Counted from the stretch's first letter, positions 19,657 to 28,626 are shown. The stretch is DNA of 64,000 nucleotides from Zoogloea sp. (GCF_017302315.1 NZ_JAFLDT010000002.1:1-64000); one strand, 5' to 3'. Notes: generated by a model from the sequence alone, not told the origin. Made by a program: numbers and translations.

Positions 19657-21464
19657 GATGTGCCCTCCTCGTGGGTGTGCAGGTGTGCGCCGGGATCATC
19701 CCGGGCGGTGAGCTGACGGGCTTCGGCCAGGGCGGCGTCCAGGTCGAAGGCGGGCTCGAAATCCAGGGACACCAGCCGCCGCTCGTAGGCCGGACGGAAT
19801 TTCTGCAGGGTGTCGATCACCGGGTTGGGCGCGGCGCTGCCCAGGCCGCAGTGGCTGGCGTTCTTGAGCAGGCGGTCGAGCCAGTCGATGTCGGCGAGGT
19901 CGGCCTGGGCGCCATGACCATCGGCCAGCTTGTCCATGAAGCCCTTCAGCAGCGCGGTGCCAACCCTGCAGGGCGTGCAGAAGCCGCAGCTCTCATGGGT
20001 GAAGAAATGGACGAAGCTGCGTGCCACCTCGAAGAGGTCGCGGGTGCCGTCAAAGATCATGAAGGCACCGGCAGTGGGTACATCTTCATAGGCGATGCGG
20101 CGCTGGAACTCATAGCCCGCCAGGCAGATGCCGGAGGCGCCGCCCACCTGCACGGCCTGGGTGTCACTGGCGCCGCAGTCCTCCAGCACGCGGGCGATGG
20201 AGACGCCGAAGGGGTATTCGTAGATGCCGGGCGCGGCGCAGTCGCCGGAGATGGACAGCAGCTTGGTGCCGGCCGACTGGGCGGTGCCGGTGGCGGCAAA
20301 GGCCTCGCCGCCCTGGAGGGCGATGAGACAGGTCTTGGCCAGGGTCTCCACGTTGTTCACCACCGTCGGTCGACCCAGGTAACCGCAGGTCACCGGGAAA
20401 GGCGGGCGGATGCGGGGTGTGCCGCGCTTGCCCTCCAGCGATTCGATGAGGGCGGATTCCTCGCCGCACACATAGGCGCCTGCCCCCAGGTGGATGCGGA
20501 TGTCGAAGTCGAAGCCCGGCTCGTGGAGGATGCGCATGCCGAGAAGACCCTCGGCCCGGCGTCGGGCGAGCACGGCTTCCAGTTGCGGCAGCAGGTGGCT
20601 GTACTCTCCACGCAGGTAGAGAAAGCCTTCCGAGGCACCCACTGCCCAGGCGGCGAGGGTCATGCCCTCGAAAACCAGGTCGGCGTAGGTATTGAGAAGG
20701 ACACGGTCCTTGAAGGTGCCGGGTTCGCCTTCGTCGGCGTTGCAGACGATCACCTTGGGCTCGCCGGGGGCATTGCGGGCACTGGACCACTTTACGGCGG
20801 TGGCGAAACCGGCACCGCCACGACCGCGCAGGTTGGACGCCTGCATCTCGGCCAGCCAGCCGGCCCGGCCACGGGCGATGGCACTGGCAAGGGCCGCTCC
20901 GGGCTTCATGTCCAGGTTGAGGAGCGCGTCCCGACGCCGGATGTTGTCGTCGATATGGAAATACTCCGACGGCCACTGGGCCAAGGGGCGTTGCTGACGG
21001 ATGAGCTCGGCAATCTCATTGATGCGCCGATGGTTTAGCTGGCCGATGGCGCGCCCATTGACGAGCATCGCGGGCCCTTGGTCGCACAGTCCGGTGCAGG
21101 AGGTGGCGTCGATGCTGACCAGGCCGTCTTCGGAAAGCTTGCCGGGTTCGATCCACAGCTTGCGACACAGGGCATCCATCAGCTCGGCGTTGCCGAGCAT
21201 GCGGTCGGTGATGTTGTCGGAGAACAGAACCCGAAAGCGTCCGGCGGGGCGGGTGTACAGGAAGCTGTAGAACCCTGCCACGCCCTCGACCCGTGCGCGG
21301 GGCAGGTGGAGTGCCCGGGCAAGGTAAGTGAGTGTTGGAGCGGGGAGCCAGCCTTCGAGTTGCTGGGCATTGATGAGGATCTGCAGCAACTCGGTCGGGC
21401 GATGGCCGTGGTGCTGCAGGATGCCATCAAGGGCTGAGCAGGGGGTGGGCGCTTGCGTGTGCAC
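19653..21464 (-). CDS. hoxF: NAD-reducing hydrogenase diaphorase subunit HoxF
   Basis: 603-residue flavoprotein that exchanges electrons with NAD. Residues about 1-150 are a NuoE-like domain with only one cysteine pair visible (TSCTGLCDQG); the first pair of a normal NuoE is absent, as in Cupriavidus-type HoxF. The remainder is NuoF-like: NLRGRGGAGFATAVKW (NADH/FMN region), VCNADEGEPGTFKDR, GAGAYVCGEESALIES and the cluster motif ESCGFCTPCRVG with a later HCGLG. It is the first gene of the hoxFUYHW operon, with a candidate FNR box 56 bases before the ATG. Confidence 0.97.
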   Translation of the reverse strand: MHTQAPTPCSALDGILQHHGHRPTELLQILINAQQLEGWLPAPTLTYLARALHLPRARVEGVAGFYSFLYTRPAGRFRVLFSDNITDRMLGNAELMDALCRKLWIEPGKLSEDGLVSIDATSCTGLCDQGPAMLVNGRAIGQLNHRRINEIAELIRQQRPLAQWPSEYFHIDDNIRRRDALLNLDMKPGAALASAIARGRAGWLAEMQASNLRGRGGAGFATAVKWSSARNAPGEPKVIVCNADEGEPGTFKDRVLLNTYADLVFEGMTLAAWAVGASEGFLYLRGEYSHLLPQLEAVLARRRAEGLLGMRILHEPGFDFDIRIHLGAGAYVCGEESALIESLEGKRGTPRIRPPFPVTCGYLGRPTVVNNVETLAKTCLIALQGGEAFAATGTAQSAGTKLLSISGDCAAPGIYEYPFGVSIARVLEDCGASDTQAVQVGGASGICLAGYEFQRRIAYEDVPTAGAFMIFDGTRDLFEVARSFVHFFTHESCGFCTPCRVGTALLKGFMDKLADGHGAQADLADIDWLDRLLKNASHCGLGSAAPNPVIDTLQKFRPAYERRLVSLDFEPAFDLDAALAEARQLTARDDPGAHLHTHEEGTS

Positions 21465-21519
21465 GGACTTCTCCAGCAGGGACGACGTCGCGAGTATGCG
21501 CCGGGCCGGAGATGCGTAC

Positions 21520-21533
21520 TTGCGCTAGATCAG
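21520..21533 (-). promoter_or_regulatory. Candidate FNR/CRP-family binding site upstream of hoxF
   Basis: On the hoxF strand the sequence is CTGATCTAGCGCAA, matching 11 of 14 positions of the ideal FNR palindrome TTGATCTAGATCAA. Its centre is about 62 bases before the hoxF start codon, which would suit a class II (-41.5) activator site with a short leader. Oxygen-responsive control of hydrogenase is biologically sensible; binding is inferred. Confidence 0.45.
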
Positions 21534-21550
21534 AAGAGGTGCGCGGTGGC

Positions 21551-22762
21551 TCAGGGGGGCGCGGCGCGGCGCCAGCGGCCCAGTTCCGGAAACAGGCGGG
21601 GGCTCGCGGCCACCACCAGCAGGGTGATGAGGCCGCCGCCCACAACCGCCGGTACGGGGCCGATGAGTGCGGCGAGGAGGCCGGATTCGAGGGCGCCGAG
21701 TTCATTCGATGAGCTGATGAAGACCCGGTTCACCGCGGCCACGCGGCCCCGTAGGGCGTCGGGGGTGGCCTGCTGGATGACGGTCTGGCGGATCACCACG
21801 CTGATGCTGTCCAGCCCGCCGAGCAAGGTCAGGGCGGCGATGGAGAGCGGAAAATGGGTGGAGGCGCCGAAGACAAGGGTCATCAGACCGAAGCCGCCCA
21901 CCGCGGCGAGGAACAGGCGCCCATCCAGCGCGACACCAAAGCGGGCGATGGCCAGTCCTGCGACCGCAGCACCCACTGCCGGGGCGGTGCTGAGCAGGCC
22001 CAGGCCTGCCGGTCCCACCTGAAGAATGTCTTTGGCGTACATGGGCAAGAGGGCTACCGCCCCGCCAAAGAGCACGGCCAGCAGATCGATGGACATCACC
22101 GCGAGGAGGAGGCGGGTACGCCGGATGTGGGTGAAGCCGGCCAGCATCTCGCTGAGACGCCCGGCGCCTCCGGGCAGTGTCTTTGTGCCACGGGAGCGCT
22201 GCCGGATGGCGAGGGCGGCAAGCAGCGCGATGAGGGTGAAGACGGCATTGGCCGCATGGATGGGGAGGGCTGAATGGAAGAGCGCCAGGCCCAGGCCGGC
22301 CAGTGCCGGTGCGGCCATGGAGGCCACCTGGTGCAGGGAACTGGCCAGGGCGATGGCCCGGGCCAGTTGTGCCGGTGGGACGAGGGTGGGCATCAGGGCG
22401 TCCCGGGCGGGCCGGTTGAGGATCTGGGCGCAGCCGGAGAGCACCAGGGCAGCGTAGGTCCAGGCCACGTCCAGGTGCAGCCAGGCCGCACCCGCCAGGA
22501 GCAGGGCTGCGCAGGCGCCGAGTGCCAGGCTGGTGACGATCACGCTGCGTCGTTCGAAGCGGTCTGCAACCTGGCCGGCGGGCAGGAAGAACAGCAGGAT
22601 GGGCAGGAACTGGGCCAGCCCCACCAGGCCCAGGGCCAGGGATGAGCCGGTCTGCTCATACACCGACCAACCGACGGCGACGCCCTGGCCGAAGTGGACC
22701 AGGGCGCCCATGACACTGATCAGCAGGTAGAGCCGGAAGTCCCGGGGCAGTGCGGCCTTCAC
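21551..22762 (-). CDS. MFS transporter, MFS_3 / EntS-like
   Basis: 403-residue transporter with about 12 membrane helices; the family feature PAGQVADRFERRSVI lies near residue 62. It resembles the EntS/MFS_3 group, which includes siderophore and drug exporters; the substrate is not identifiable. The start codon is GTG at 22762. It begins 8 bases after the PatB-type gene ends, so the two are likely one transcript with cysK. Confidence 0.88.
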   Translation of the reverse strand: MKAALPRDFRLYLLISVMGALVHFGQGVAVGWSVYEQTGSSLALGLVGLAQFLPILLFFLPAGQVADRFERRSVIVTSLALGACAALLLAGAAWLHLDVAWTYAALVLSGCAQILNRPARDALMPTLVPPAQLARAIALASSLHQVASMAAPALAGLGLALFHSALPIHAANAVFTLIALLAALAIRQRSRGTKTLPGGAGRLSEMLAGFTHIRRTRLLLAVMSIDLLAVLFGGAVALLPMYAKDILQVGPAGLGLLSTAPAVGAAVAGLAIARFGVALDGRLFLAAVGGFGLMTLVFGASTHFPLSIAALTLLGGLDSISVVIRQTVIQQATPDALRGRVAAVNRVFISSSNELGALESGLLAALIGPVPAVVGGGLITLLVVAASPRLFPELGRWRRAAPP

Positions 22763-22770
22763 CCGGTGGC

Positions 22771-23922
22771 TCAGCCCGTGACCGCCCGGCGGATGCGGGC
22801 CAGGCCTTCCTCGAGGCGGGCTGGCGGGCAGCCGAAGTTGAGGCGCACGAAGCCCGGCAGGCCGAAGTCCTTGCCGTCGGAGAGACCCACGCCAGCCTGT
22901 TCGAAGTACCGGGCGGCGTTGTCGATGCCCTTGGCGGCCAGCCAGTCGCGGCAGTCGATCCAGGCCAGGTAGGTGGCTTCCACCGGCGTGGTGGACAGGC
23001 CGGGCAGGGTGTTGATGGCTTCGACCACCCGGGCGGTGTTGCTGCGCAGGGTGGCGATGAGGGCCTCGCGCCAGGGGCCGGCATCCCGGTAGGCGACTTC
23101 GGTGGCGGTGAGGCCCAGTACATTCACGTGGGGCACGATGCCGGCCATGGCGCGCTTGTAGCGGGCGCGAAGGTTGGCGTCGGGGATGATGGCAAAGGCG
23201 CAGTACAGGGCCGGGATGTTCCAGGTCTTGGACGGTGCCATCAGGGTGAAGCTGCGGCGGGCGACGCTTTCATCCAGGGCGGCGATGGGGATGTGCGGCG
23301 TGGCCGGGTCGAGCACCAGGCCGCAGTGGATCTCGTCGGAGCAGATCACCAGATCGTGGCGCTCGGCCAGGGCGGCGATGCGGCCGAGCTCGTCCCGGTC
23401 GAAGACACGACCCACCGGGTTGTGGGGGTTGCACAGCATGAACAGGCGTACCCCGTCGGCCACGGCGGCCTCGGTGGCGGGCCAGTCCCACTCCCAGCGC
23501 TGGCCGCTGTTCACCAGGGGCGTGGTGACCAGGCGCTGCTCGAAGTTGGCCGGGGCGTGCAGGAAGGGCGGATACACAGGGGTGGCGGTGAAGACGCCGT
23601 CACCGGGTTGCCCGACGGCCCGCACCGCCACGTTGAAGCCGGTGACCACCCCCGGCAGCCACACCAGCCACTCGGGCTGGATGCGCCAGGCGTGGTCCCG
23701 GGCGATGCCTTCGATCACCGCCTCGAGCACCGCGGGCCAGGGGTCGGCATAGCCGAAAACGCCATGGTCGATGCGCGCACGGAGGGCCTCCAGCACGGCC
23801 GGGGGCGCGGCAAAGTCCATGTCGGCCACCCACATGGGGATCACGTCGCGGCCGGCGTAACGGCGCCACTTGATGCTGTCGGAGCCGGCGCGATCCGGCG
23901 CGGTGCTGAAGTCGAAGGGCAT
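22771..23922 (-). CDS. patB: PatB/MalY-type PLP-dependent C-S lyase (cystathionine beta-lyase-like)
   Basis: 383-residue fold-type I aminotransferase-like enzyme. The family N-terminus SIKWRRYAGRDVIPMWVADMDF is present in parts, the PLP lysine is in LMAPSKTWNIPAL, and the pyridine-contacting Asp is in VICSDEIHCGLV. MalY/PatB enzymes cleave cystathionine or other S-conjugates to pyruvate, ammonia and a thiol. It lies 7 bases after cysK on the same strand, which supports a sulfur amino-acid role. The exact substrate is not fixed by sequence. Confidence 0.92.
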   Translation of the reverse strand: MPFDFSTAPDRAGSDSIKWRRYAGRDVIPMWVADMDFAAPPAVLEALRARIDHGVFGYADPWPAVLEAVIEGIARDHAWRIQPEWLVWLPGVVTGFNVAVRAVGQPGDGVFTATPVYPPFLHAPANFEQRLVTTPLVNSGQRWEWDWPATEAAVADGVRLFMLCNPHNPVGRVFDRDELGRIAALAERHDLVICSDEIHCGLVLDPATPHIPIAALDESVARRSFTLMAPSKTWNIPALYCAFAIIPDANLRARYKRAMAGIVPHVNVLGLTATEVAYRDAGPWREALIATLRSNTARVVEAINTLPGLSTTPVEATYLAWIDCRDWLAAKGIDNAARYFEQAGVGLSDGKDFGLPGFVRLNFGCPPARLEEGLARIRRAVTG

Positions 23923-23929
23923 CAGGATG

Positions 23930-24862
23930 TCAGACTTCCAGATGCTGGAAGAGCACGGTGGACAGGTAGCGCTCGCCGAAGGACGGGATGATCACCACCA
24001 CCAGCTTGCCGGCGTTCTCGGGGCGTTCGGCCACCTGCAGGGCGGCCCATACGGCGGCGCCGGAGGAGATGCCGACCAGCAGGCCTTCCTCGGTGGCCAG
24101 ACGGCGGGCGGTGTCGAGGGCCGCATCGTTGGGTACCTGCACAACCTCGTCGTAGACCTGGGTGTTGAGGATGCCCGGCACGAAGCCCGCGCCGATACCC
24201 TGGATGGGGTGGGGGCCACGCTGGCCGCCGGAAAGGATGGGGCTGGCGGCGGGCTCCACGGCCACCACCTTCACCCCGGGCTTGCGTTCCTTGAGCACCT
24301 CACCCACGCCCGTGACGGTGCCGCCGGTGCCCACGCCGGAGACGAAGATGTCCACCTGGCCGTCGGTGTCGGCCCAGATCTCCTCCGCCGTGGTCTTGCG
24401 GTGGATGGCCGGGTTGGCGGGGTTCTCGAACTGCTGGGGGATGAAATAGCGCGAGTCGGCGGCGGCGAGTTCCTCGGCCTTCTTCACGGCGCCGGGCATG
24501 CCTTCGGGGCCGGGGGTGAGGATCAGGTCGGCGCCGTAGGCCTTGAGCAGCAGCTTGCGCTCGCGGCTCATGGTTTCCGGCATCACGAAGGCGCACTTGT
24601 AGCCGCGCGCGGCGCAGACCATGGCCAGGCCGATGCCGGTGTTGCCGGAGGTGGGCTCGAGGATGATGGTGTCGGGGCCGATCTTGCCGGCGGCCTCGGC
24701 GGCGTCGAGCATGGCCGCGGCGATGCGGTCCTTGACGCTGTGGGCCGGGTTGAAGAACTCCAGCTTGAGGGCCACGGTGGCGCCGTTGGCCGGGGCCAGG
24801 CGGTTGAGCTTGACCAGGGGGGTGTTGCCGATGAGTTCGGCGACGTTGTTGGCAATGCGCAT
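23930..24862 (-). CDS. cysK: Cysteine synthase A
   Basis: 310-residue O-acetylserine sulfhydrylase making cysteine from O-acetylserine and sulfide. The PLP lysine is Lys44 in [10 protein letters not shown], the phosphate/substrate loop is [13 protein letters not shown] and the glycine-rich PLP phosphate site is [16 protein letters not shown]. It leads a probable operon with the C-S lyase and MFS genes. The upstream region is AT-rich, as expected for a promoter, but a CysB site cannot be assigned. Confidence 0.97.
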   Translation of the reverse strand: MRIANNVAELIGNTPLVKLNRLAPANGATVALKLEFFNPAHSVKDRIAAAMLDAAEAAGKIGPDTIILEPTSGNTGIGLAMVCAARGYKCAFVMPETMSRERKLLLKAYGADLILTPGPEGMPGAVKKAEELAAADSRYFIPQQFENPANPAIHRKTTAEEIWADTDGQVDIFVSGVGTGGTVTGVGEVLKERKPGVKVVAVEPAASPILSGGQRGPHPIQGIGAGFVPGILNTQVYDEVVQVPNDAALDTARRLATEEGLLVGISSGAAVWAALQVAERPENAGKLVVVIIPSFGERYLSTVLFQHLEV

Positions 24863-24974
24863 GGCGATTCTCCGTGTCGGGAAAGTGGTTATTGGTTCGC
24901 TAATTAATTCTAGTGCTGACCAACTTCACCTTTTAGACGAAAAGTGAATATCCAAATAATGGATCGCGTGCCCT

Positions 24975-25700
24975 TCATGGGTTGCCCCGCCAGTGGGCTG
25001 CATGGAAAACCACTGACTCCTTGTCCCGCCGCCACTGGATTTCGTCGCCCCTGACGGCCAGCCACCAAGTCTGGGTAGGTTGTTCCGGTGCTGCACAGGC
25101 GAATGCGTCGGGGGTGAGGATGGCGGCGCACCAGGCTGCGGTGGGTGCCCGCACCGAGGTATAGAGGATGGCGCCGATGGCGGCCTCGCGGGCCTGACGG
25201 GCGAGGGCCTGGGTGGCGGTGTAGTCGGTAGGGTGGGTCCAGGCTGCCGCATCCCGGGCGAGAGGAGGCTGGCGCAGGTCAATGGCGGTGGTGGTGATGC
25301 GCGTACGGAAGGCGGTATGGGCGACGGGCTCAAGGTACTCGAGGGCCGGGGCATCCTGCAGGAAGCGCCAGCGCCAGTAGCCGAGCTCGGCGCAGGCGGT
25401 GAGGGCGGTGTCTGCACCGTAGAACACGCCCGGGTCGGTTGCGCCCCGGAAGCGCGAACCACCCGGCAGCGGGGTGTAGCGGAAGGGGGCAGCGAGCAGG
25501 TAGTCGAGGGCGGCGGTGCTGCCCGGGCTGGGGGGCTTGCTGCCTTCGAGCAGGGATTCAAGGAGATCCTGTTCGGCGGGGCTGTCCACCAGCTTCATCG
25601 TCGCGGCGATGTGCTGGGCTTCGACCATGCGCCAGACGGAGGCCTGCCAGGGGCGGGCCTCAGACGACAGCGCGGGAGGCGTCCAGGTAGTGAACGACAC
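24975..25700 (-). CDS. RES domain toxin (NAD-degrading family)
   Basis: 241-residue RES-domain protein, the toxin of RES-Xre toxin-antitoxin modules; characterised members deplete NAD by phosphorolysis or hydrolysis. Conserved pieces are WRMVEAQHIAATMKLVDS near the N-terminus and RFRGATDPGVFYGADTALTAC with a following AELGYWR. It starts with GTG at 25700 and overlaps the antitoxin gene by 41 bases, an arrangement that couples their translation. At this length it is longer than the bare RES domain (about 150 residues), with an N-terminal extension typical of one subgroup. Confidence 0.88.
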   Translation of the reverse strand: MSFTTWTPPALSSEARPWQASVWRMVEAQHIAATMKLVDSPAEQDLLESLLEGSKPPSPGSTAALDYLLAAPFRYTPLPGGSRFRGATDPGVFYGADTALTACAELGYWRWRFLQDAPALEYLEPVAHTAFRTRITTTAIDLRQPPLARDAAAWTHPTDYTATQALARQAREAAIGAILYTSVRAPTAAWCAAILTPDAFACAAPEQPTQTWWLAVRGDEIQWRRDKESVVFHAAHWRGNP

Positions 25701-26040
25701 GGACCAGGCCTTCGGTATTGCGGATCAGATCGACGGGGCGGCCGTTGAGGGCCAGATTGTCGCTGGCAAGCCATCTGCGGGCGCTGCCTTCGTCCCCGAC
25801 GATGGAGTCGAGGGCCCGGAAGAGGCGCACCAGGAGCAGGGCGAAATCCCATTCCTTGCGTTTCGGGTCGAGGTGGTAGGTGCCCGAACACAGGCGGCTG
25901 ACGCTGGCCGGGCTGAGGCCGAGAACCTGGGCCAGCAGGGCGCGGGAAAGGCCCAGGCGTTCGGCGGCGCGGGCCACGGCCTTGCCGAGAACGGCGGCGG
26001 CGTCTGGCTGGGGTGCGACGGGGCGGGCAAGAGCTGTCAT
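25660..26040 (-). CDS. Xre/MbcA/ParS-type antitoxin (DUF2384)
   Basis: 126-residue antitoxin: an Xre-like HTH (about 20-60; AERLGLSRALLAQVLGLSPA) followed by the DUF2384 toxin-binding region (LLVRLFRALDSIVGDEGSARRWLASDN). The ATG at 26040 follows AAGGAAG. It precedes and overlaps the RES toxin. Two identical palindromes sit in its promoter, consistent with autoregulation by the antitoxin or the complex. Confidence 0.9.
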   Translation of the reverse strand: MTALARPVAPQPDAAAVLGKAVARAAERLGLSRALLAQVLGLSPASVSRLCSGTYHLDPKRKEWDFALLLVRLFRALDSIVGDEGSARRWLASDNLALNGRPVDLIRNTEGLVRVVHYLDASRAVV

Positions 26041-26050
26041 GGTGTCTTCC

Positions 26051-26089
26051 TTTCTGCAGAAATTATAGGGCAAATGTTGTTCTGCAGAA
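26051..26089 (-). promoter_or_regulatory. Antitoxin promoter with two TTCTGCAGAA operators
   Basis: Two palindromes, TTTCTGCAGAAA at 26051-26062 and TTCTGCAGAA at 26080-26089, have centres 28 bases apart. Read toward the antitoxin, a perfect TATAAT -10 (forward 26062-26067) lies between them and overlaps the first, while the expected -35 position falls in the second. Occupancy of both would block RNA polymerase. The binding protein is inferred to be the Xre antitoxin. Confidence 0.75.
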
Positions 26090-26098
26090 AGGATGGTG

Positions 26099-26584
26099 TC
26101 AGAGCCGGCGGATCTTCTCGAGCAGGGCTGTGGTGGAGCGCTGGTGTTCGAAGGGGATGGAATGAACGCTGCCGCCGCGGGCCAGGGTCTCCGTGGCGCC
26201 GACGATGCGATCCGGCGCCCAGTCGCCACCCTTGACCAGCACGTCGGGCTGGCATTCGAGGATGCGGGCGATGGGGGTGTCCTCATCGAACCAGGTGACC
26301 AGGTCAACGCAGCCCAGGGAGGCCATGACGGCGAGGCGATCCTGCAGGGTGTTGATGGGGCGGTCATCGCCCTTGCCCTGACGGCGCACCGAGTCGTCGC
26401 TGTTGAGGGCGACGACCATGGCGGCACCGAGGGCGCGGGCCTGGGCCAGGTAGGTGACGTGGCCGCGGTGCAGGATGTCGAAGCAGCCGTTGGTGAACAC
26501 CAGGGGGCGGGGCAGGGTGGCAATGCGTGCCCGGAGTTGGTCGGGTGGGCAGATGCGGGCTTCGAAGCTGGGGGTGGGGTACAT
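26099..26584 (-). CDS. rfaE2: D-glycero-beta-D-manno-heptose 1-phosphate adenylyltransferase
   Basis: 161-residue nucleotidyltransferase that forms ADP-heptose for lipopolysaccharide inner core. The cytidylyltransferase-like motif NGCFDILHRGHVTYL is near residue 33, followed by VALNSDDSVRRQGKG and VKGGDWAPDRI. It corresponds to the C-terminal domain of HldE, here a stand-alone protein as in many betaproteobacteria; the kinase half must be encoded elsewhere. It lies 43 bases after clsB on the same strand. Confidence 0.94.
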   Translation of the reverse strand: MYPTPSFEARICPPDQLRARIATLPRPLVFTNGCFDILHRGHVTYLAQARALGAAMVVALNSDDSVRRQGKGDDRPINTLQDRLAVMASLGCVDLVTWFDEDTPIARILECQPDVLVKGGDWAPDRIVGATETLARGGSVHSIPFEHQRSTTALLEKIRRL

Positions 26585-26627
26585 GGGTGGAGGTGTCTGG
26601 AGGGTGAGGGCTGGATTAGGGGGGCGC

Positions 26628-27788
26628 TCAGTGCCGGTTGCCGTAGCCGGCAATGCCGATCATCAGTCGGACCAGGCCGTAGGCGGCCCAGTTGAAGAGG
26701 CGCTGCAGGCGGGAGCCCCGCTGCCAGTCGCTGGCGTGGATTTCGTGGCCGCCAATGTCGATGGCCTGCTGCAGCCGGGAACGCAGCCCGCTGGCGAAGG
26801 CCGCATTGCGTACCACCACGTTGGCCTCGCGGGCCAGCAGCAGGCTGAAGGGGTCGATGTTGCTGGACCCGACGGTGGCCCAGTGGTCGTCGATCACCGC
26901 GACCTTGGCATGCAGGTAGCTGCGGTGATATTCGACGATGCGGATGCCGGCATCGAGCAGCTGTCCGTAAAGAGCCCGGGTCGCGCGCTGCTGCAGCGGG
27001 TGATCGGCGATACCCTGGATGAGCAGGGTGATGCGCACGCCGCGCCGGGCTGCGTCGAGCAGGGCCTGGCGGAAGCGCCGGCCGGGCAGGAAATAGGCAT
27101 TGGCCAGCAGGATGTCCCGCCGTGAGCCGGCGATGCCGAGCAGGTAGGCGTTCTCGATGTCGTGGCGATGACGGATGTTGTCGCGGATCACCAAGGCCGC
27201 TTCCACCTCGCCGCAGGGCTGCGGGTAGGCCTGCACCTTGCCGAGCAGGCGTAGGCGGCGCCGGAAGGAGGCCCAGGCGACCAGCTCCCACACGCGTCGG
27301 ACGCTGCCATGGATGGGCGCAAGCAGCGGTCCCTCGATGCGCACCGCGTAATCCTGGCGCGGGGCGGGCACCCGTGGATCTTCGAAGTCGCTGACGATAT
27401 TGATTCCGCCGACGAAGGCGATCCGCCCGTCGATGACGGCGAGCTTGCGGTGCAGCCGGCGCAGGCGCCGGCGACGCAGGGACAGGGTGCTGACCTCCCG
27501 GCGGTAGATGAGTACATTCACGCCGGCATCCATCAGCGGCGACATCATGTCGGCGACGAACTCGCGGCCACCGAAGCCATCCACCAGCACGCGCACTGTG
27601 ACCCCCCGCTGCGCGGCCCGTCCCAGGGCGTCGGCGATCTCCTGGCCGGTTTCGTCGCTGGCGAAGATGTAGGTCTCGAGAAAGATCTCGGTCCGGGCAA
27701 GGTCGATGGCCGCCGTCAGCGCGGGAAAGAACTCGGCGCCGTTCTCCAGCAGGGTCAGGGCGTTGGCCGGATGCCAGACGATGCTCAT
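26628..27788 (-). CDS. clsB: Cardiolipin synthase B
   Basis: 386-residue phospholipase D-superfamily enzyme. Both HKD motifs are intact: LHRKLAVIDGRIAFVGG (near residue 117) and LHAKVAVIDDHWATVGSSN (near 295). ClsB makes cardiolipin from phosphatidylglycerol, or with phosphatidylethanolamine as donor, at the inner membrane. The ATG at 27788 lies four bases from the EEP gene stop. The pairing matches the ybhP-clsB organisation of enterobacteria. Confidence 0.93.
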   Translation of the reverse strand: MSIVWHPANALTLLENGAEFFPALTAAIDLARTEIFLETYIFASDETGQEIADALGRAAQRGVTVRVLVDGFGGREFVADMMSPLMDAGVNVLIYRREVSTLSLRRRRLRRLHRKLAVIDGRIAFVGGINIVSDFEDPRVPAPRQDYAVRIEGPLLAPIHGSVRRVWELVAWASFRRRLRLLGKVQAYPQPCGEVEAALVIRDNIRHRHDIENAYLLGIAGSRRDILLANAYFLPGRRFRQALLDAARRGVRITLLIQGIADHPLQQRATRALYGQLLDAGIRIVEYHRSYLHAKVAVIDDHWATVGSSNIDPFSLLLAREANVVVRNAAFASGLRSRLQQAIDIGGHEIHASDWQRGSRLQRLFNWAAYGLVRLMIGIAGYGNRH

Positions 27789-27792
27789 CGAT

Positions 27793-28542
27793 TCAGCGGG
27801 CGCGCAACTGGGCGGTGAGGGCGGCGTGGTCGGAGATCTGGCTCCACGGCTGGCCGTAGTGAACCTCCGCCTTGTCCACGGAGAATCCGCGCACGTAGAT
27901 GCGGTCCAGGCGCAGAACCGGCAGGGTGCTGGGAAAGCTGCGGGCCGGGCGGCCGCGGATCGATACAAAGGCCTCGGTGACGCCGAGCTGCTCGGTCAGG
28001 CAGTCGTCTGCGTGGTTGCGCCAGTCGTTGAAGTCGCCGGCGATAATCAGGGGGGCGCCGTCGGGTGCCAGGGCGTCGAGGCGCTTGACCAGGGCCGCCA
28101 TCTGGCGGCGGCGGCTGCCGGCGGTCAGGCCCAGGTGGACGCAGACGCAATGCACCGGCCGGGTCACGCCATCCACATGGATCTCGCAGTGGAGCAGACC
28201 CCGATTCTCGAAGCGGTGATCGGAGATGTCTTCGTTGGCCTGGGACAGGATGGGGTGGCGGCTCAGGATCGCGTTGCCGTGATGGCCGTGGTCGTATATG
28301 GCGTTGCCGCCGTAGGCCGTCTGCTGCCACACATCCCGGGCCAGGAACTCGTGCTGGGGCTGCTCCGGCCAGTCCACATGACGGCGGGCGTGGCGCAGGT
28401 GCATGCCCTGCACTTCCTGCAGGAAGACCACATCGGCACCGAGCAGGCGCAGACGGTCGCGCAGGTCGTGGATGGCCAGACGCCGGTTGAACTGGGAAAA
28501 GCCCTTGTGGATGTTGTAGGTACAGATGCGCAGGCTGTTCAT
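27793..28542 (-). CDS. Endonuclease/exonuclease/phosphatase (EEP) family protein, YbhP-like
   Basis: 249-residue EEP-fold metallohydrolase. Active-site segments are present in order: CTYNIHKG, VVFLQEVQG, GLTAGSRRRQM, IIAGDFNDW, and the terminal SDHAALTAQL. The partner gene clsB is directly downstream, so a role in phospholipid metabolism is possible, although the substrate of YbhP-type proteins is not established. The ATG at 28542 is preceded by AAGGAG. Confidence 0.88.
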   Translation of the reverse strand: MNSLRICTYNIHKGFSQFNRRLAIHDLRDRLRLLGADVVFLQEVQGMHLRHARRHVDWPEQPQHEFLARDVWQQTAYGGNAIYDHGHHGNAILSRHPILSQANEDISDHRFENRGLLHCEIHVDGVTRPVHCVCVHLGLTAGSRRRQMAALVKRLDALAPDGAPLIIAGDFNDWRNHADDCLTEQLGVTEAFVSIRGRPARSFPSTLPVLRLDRIYVRGFSVDKAEVHYGQPWSQISDHAALTAQLRAR

Positions 28543-28602
28543 CGGGTCTCCTTCGTATCCATTCTGCCTTCATCGGCCGGGTGCTGCACGGGGATGTCCA
28601 TG

Positions 28603-28626
28603 AAAAACGGCGCCCATGGGCGCCGT
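28603..28626 (-). terminator. Intrinsic terminator of nadA
   Basis: On the minus strand a perfect 20-base palindrome (forward 28607-28626) is followed by TTTT(T), 22 bases after the nadA stop codon. This is a textbook rho-independent terminator. It separates nadA from the EEP-clsB genes. Confidence 0.85.

Noticed and set aside
22750-24907. Plus-strand open frames of 413 and 345 codons over the C-S lyase and cysK genes
   Set aside because: They mirror the two well-supported minus-strand enzymes and contain only low-complexity sequence.
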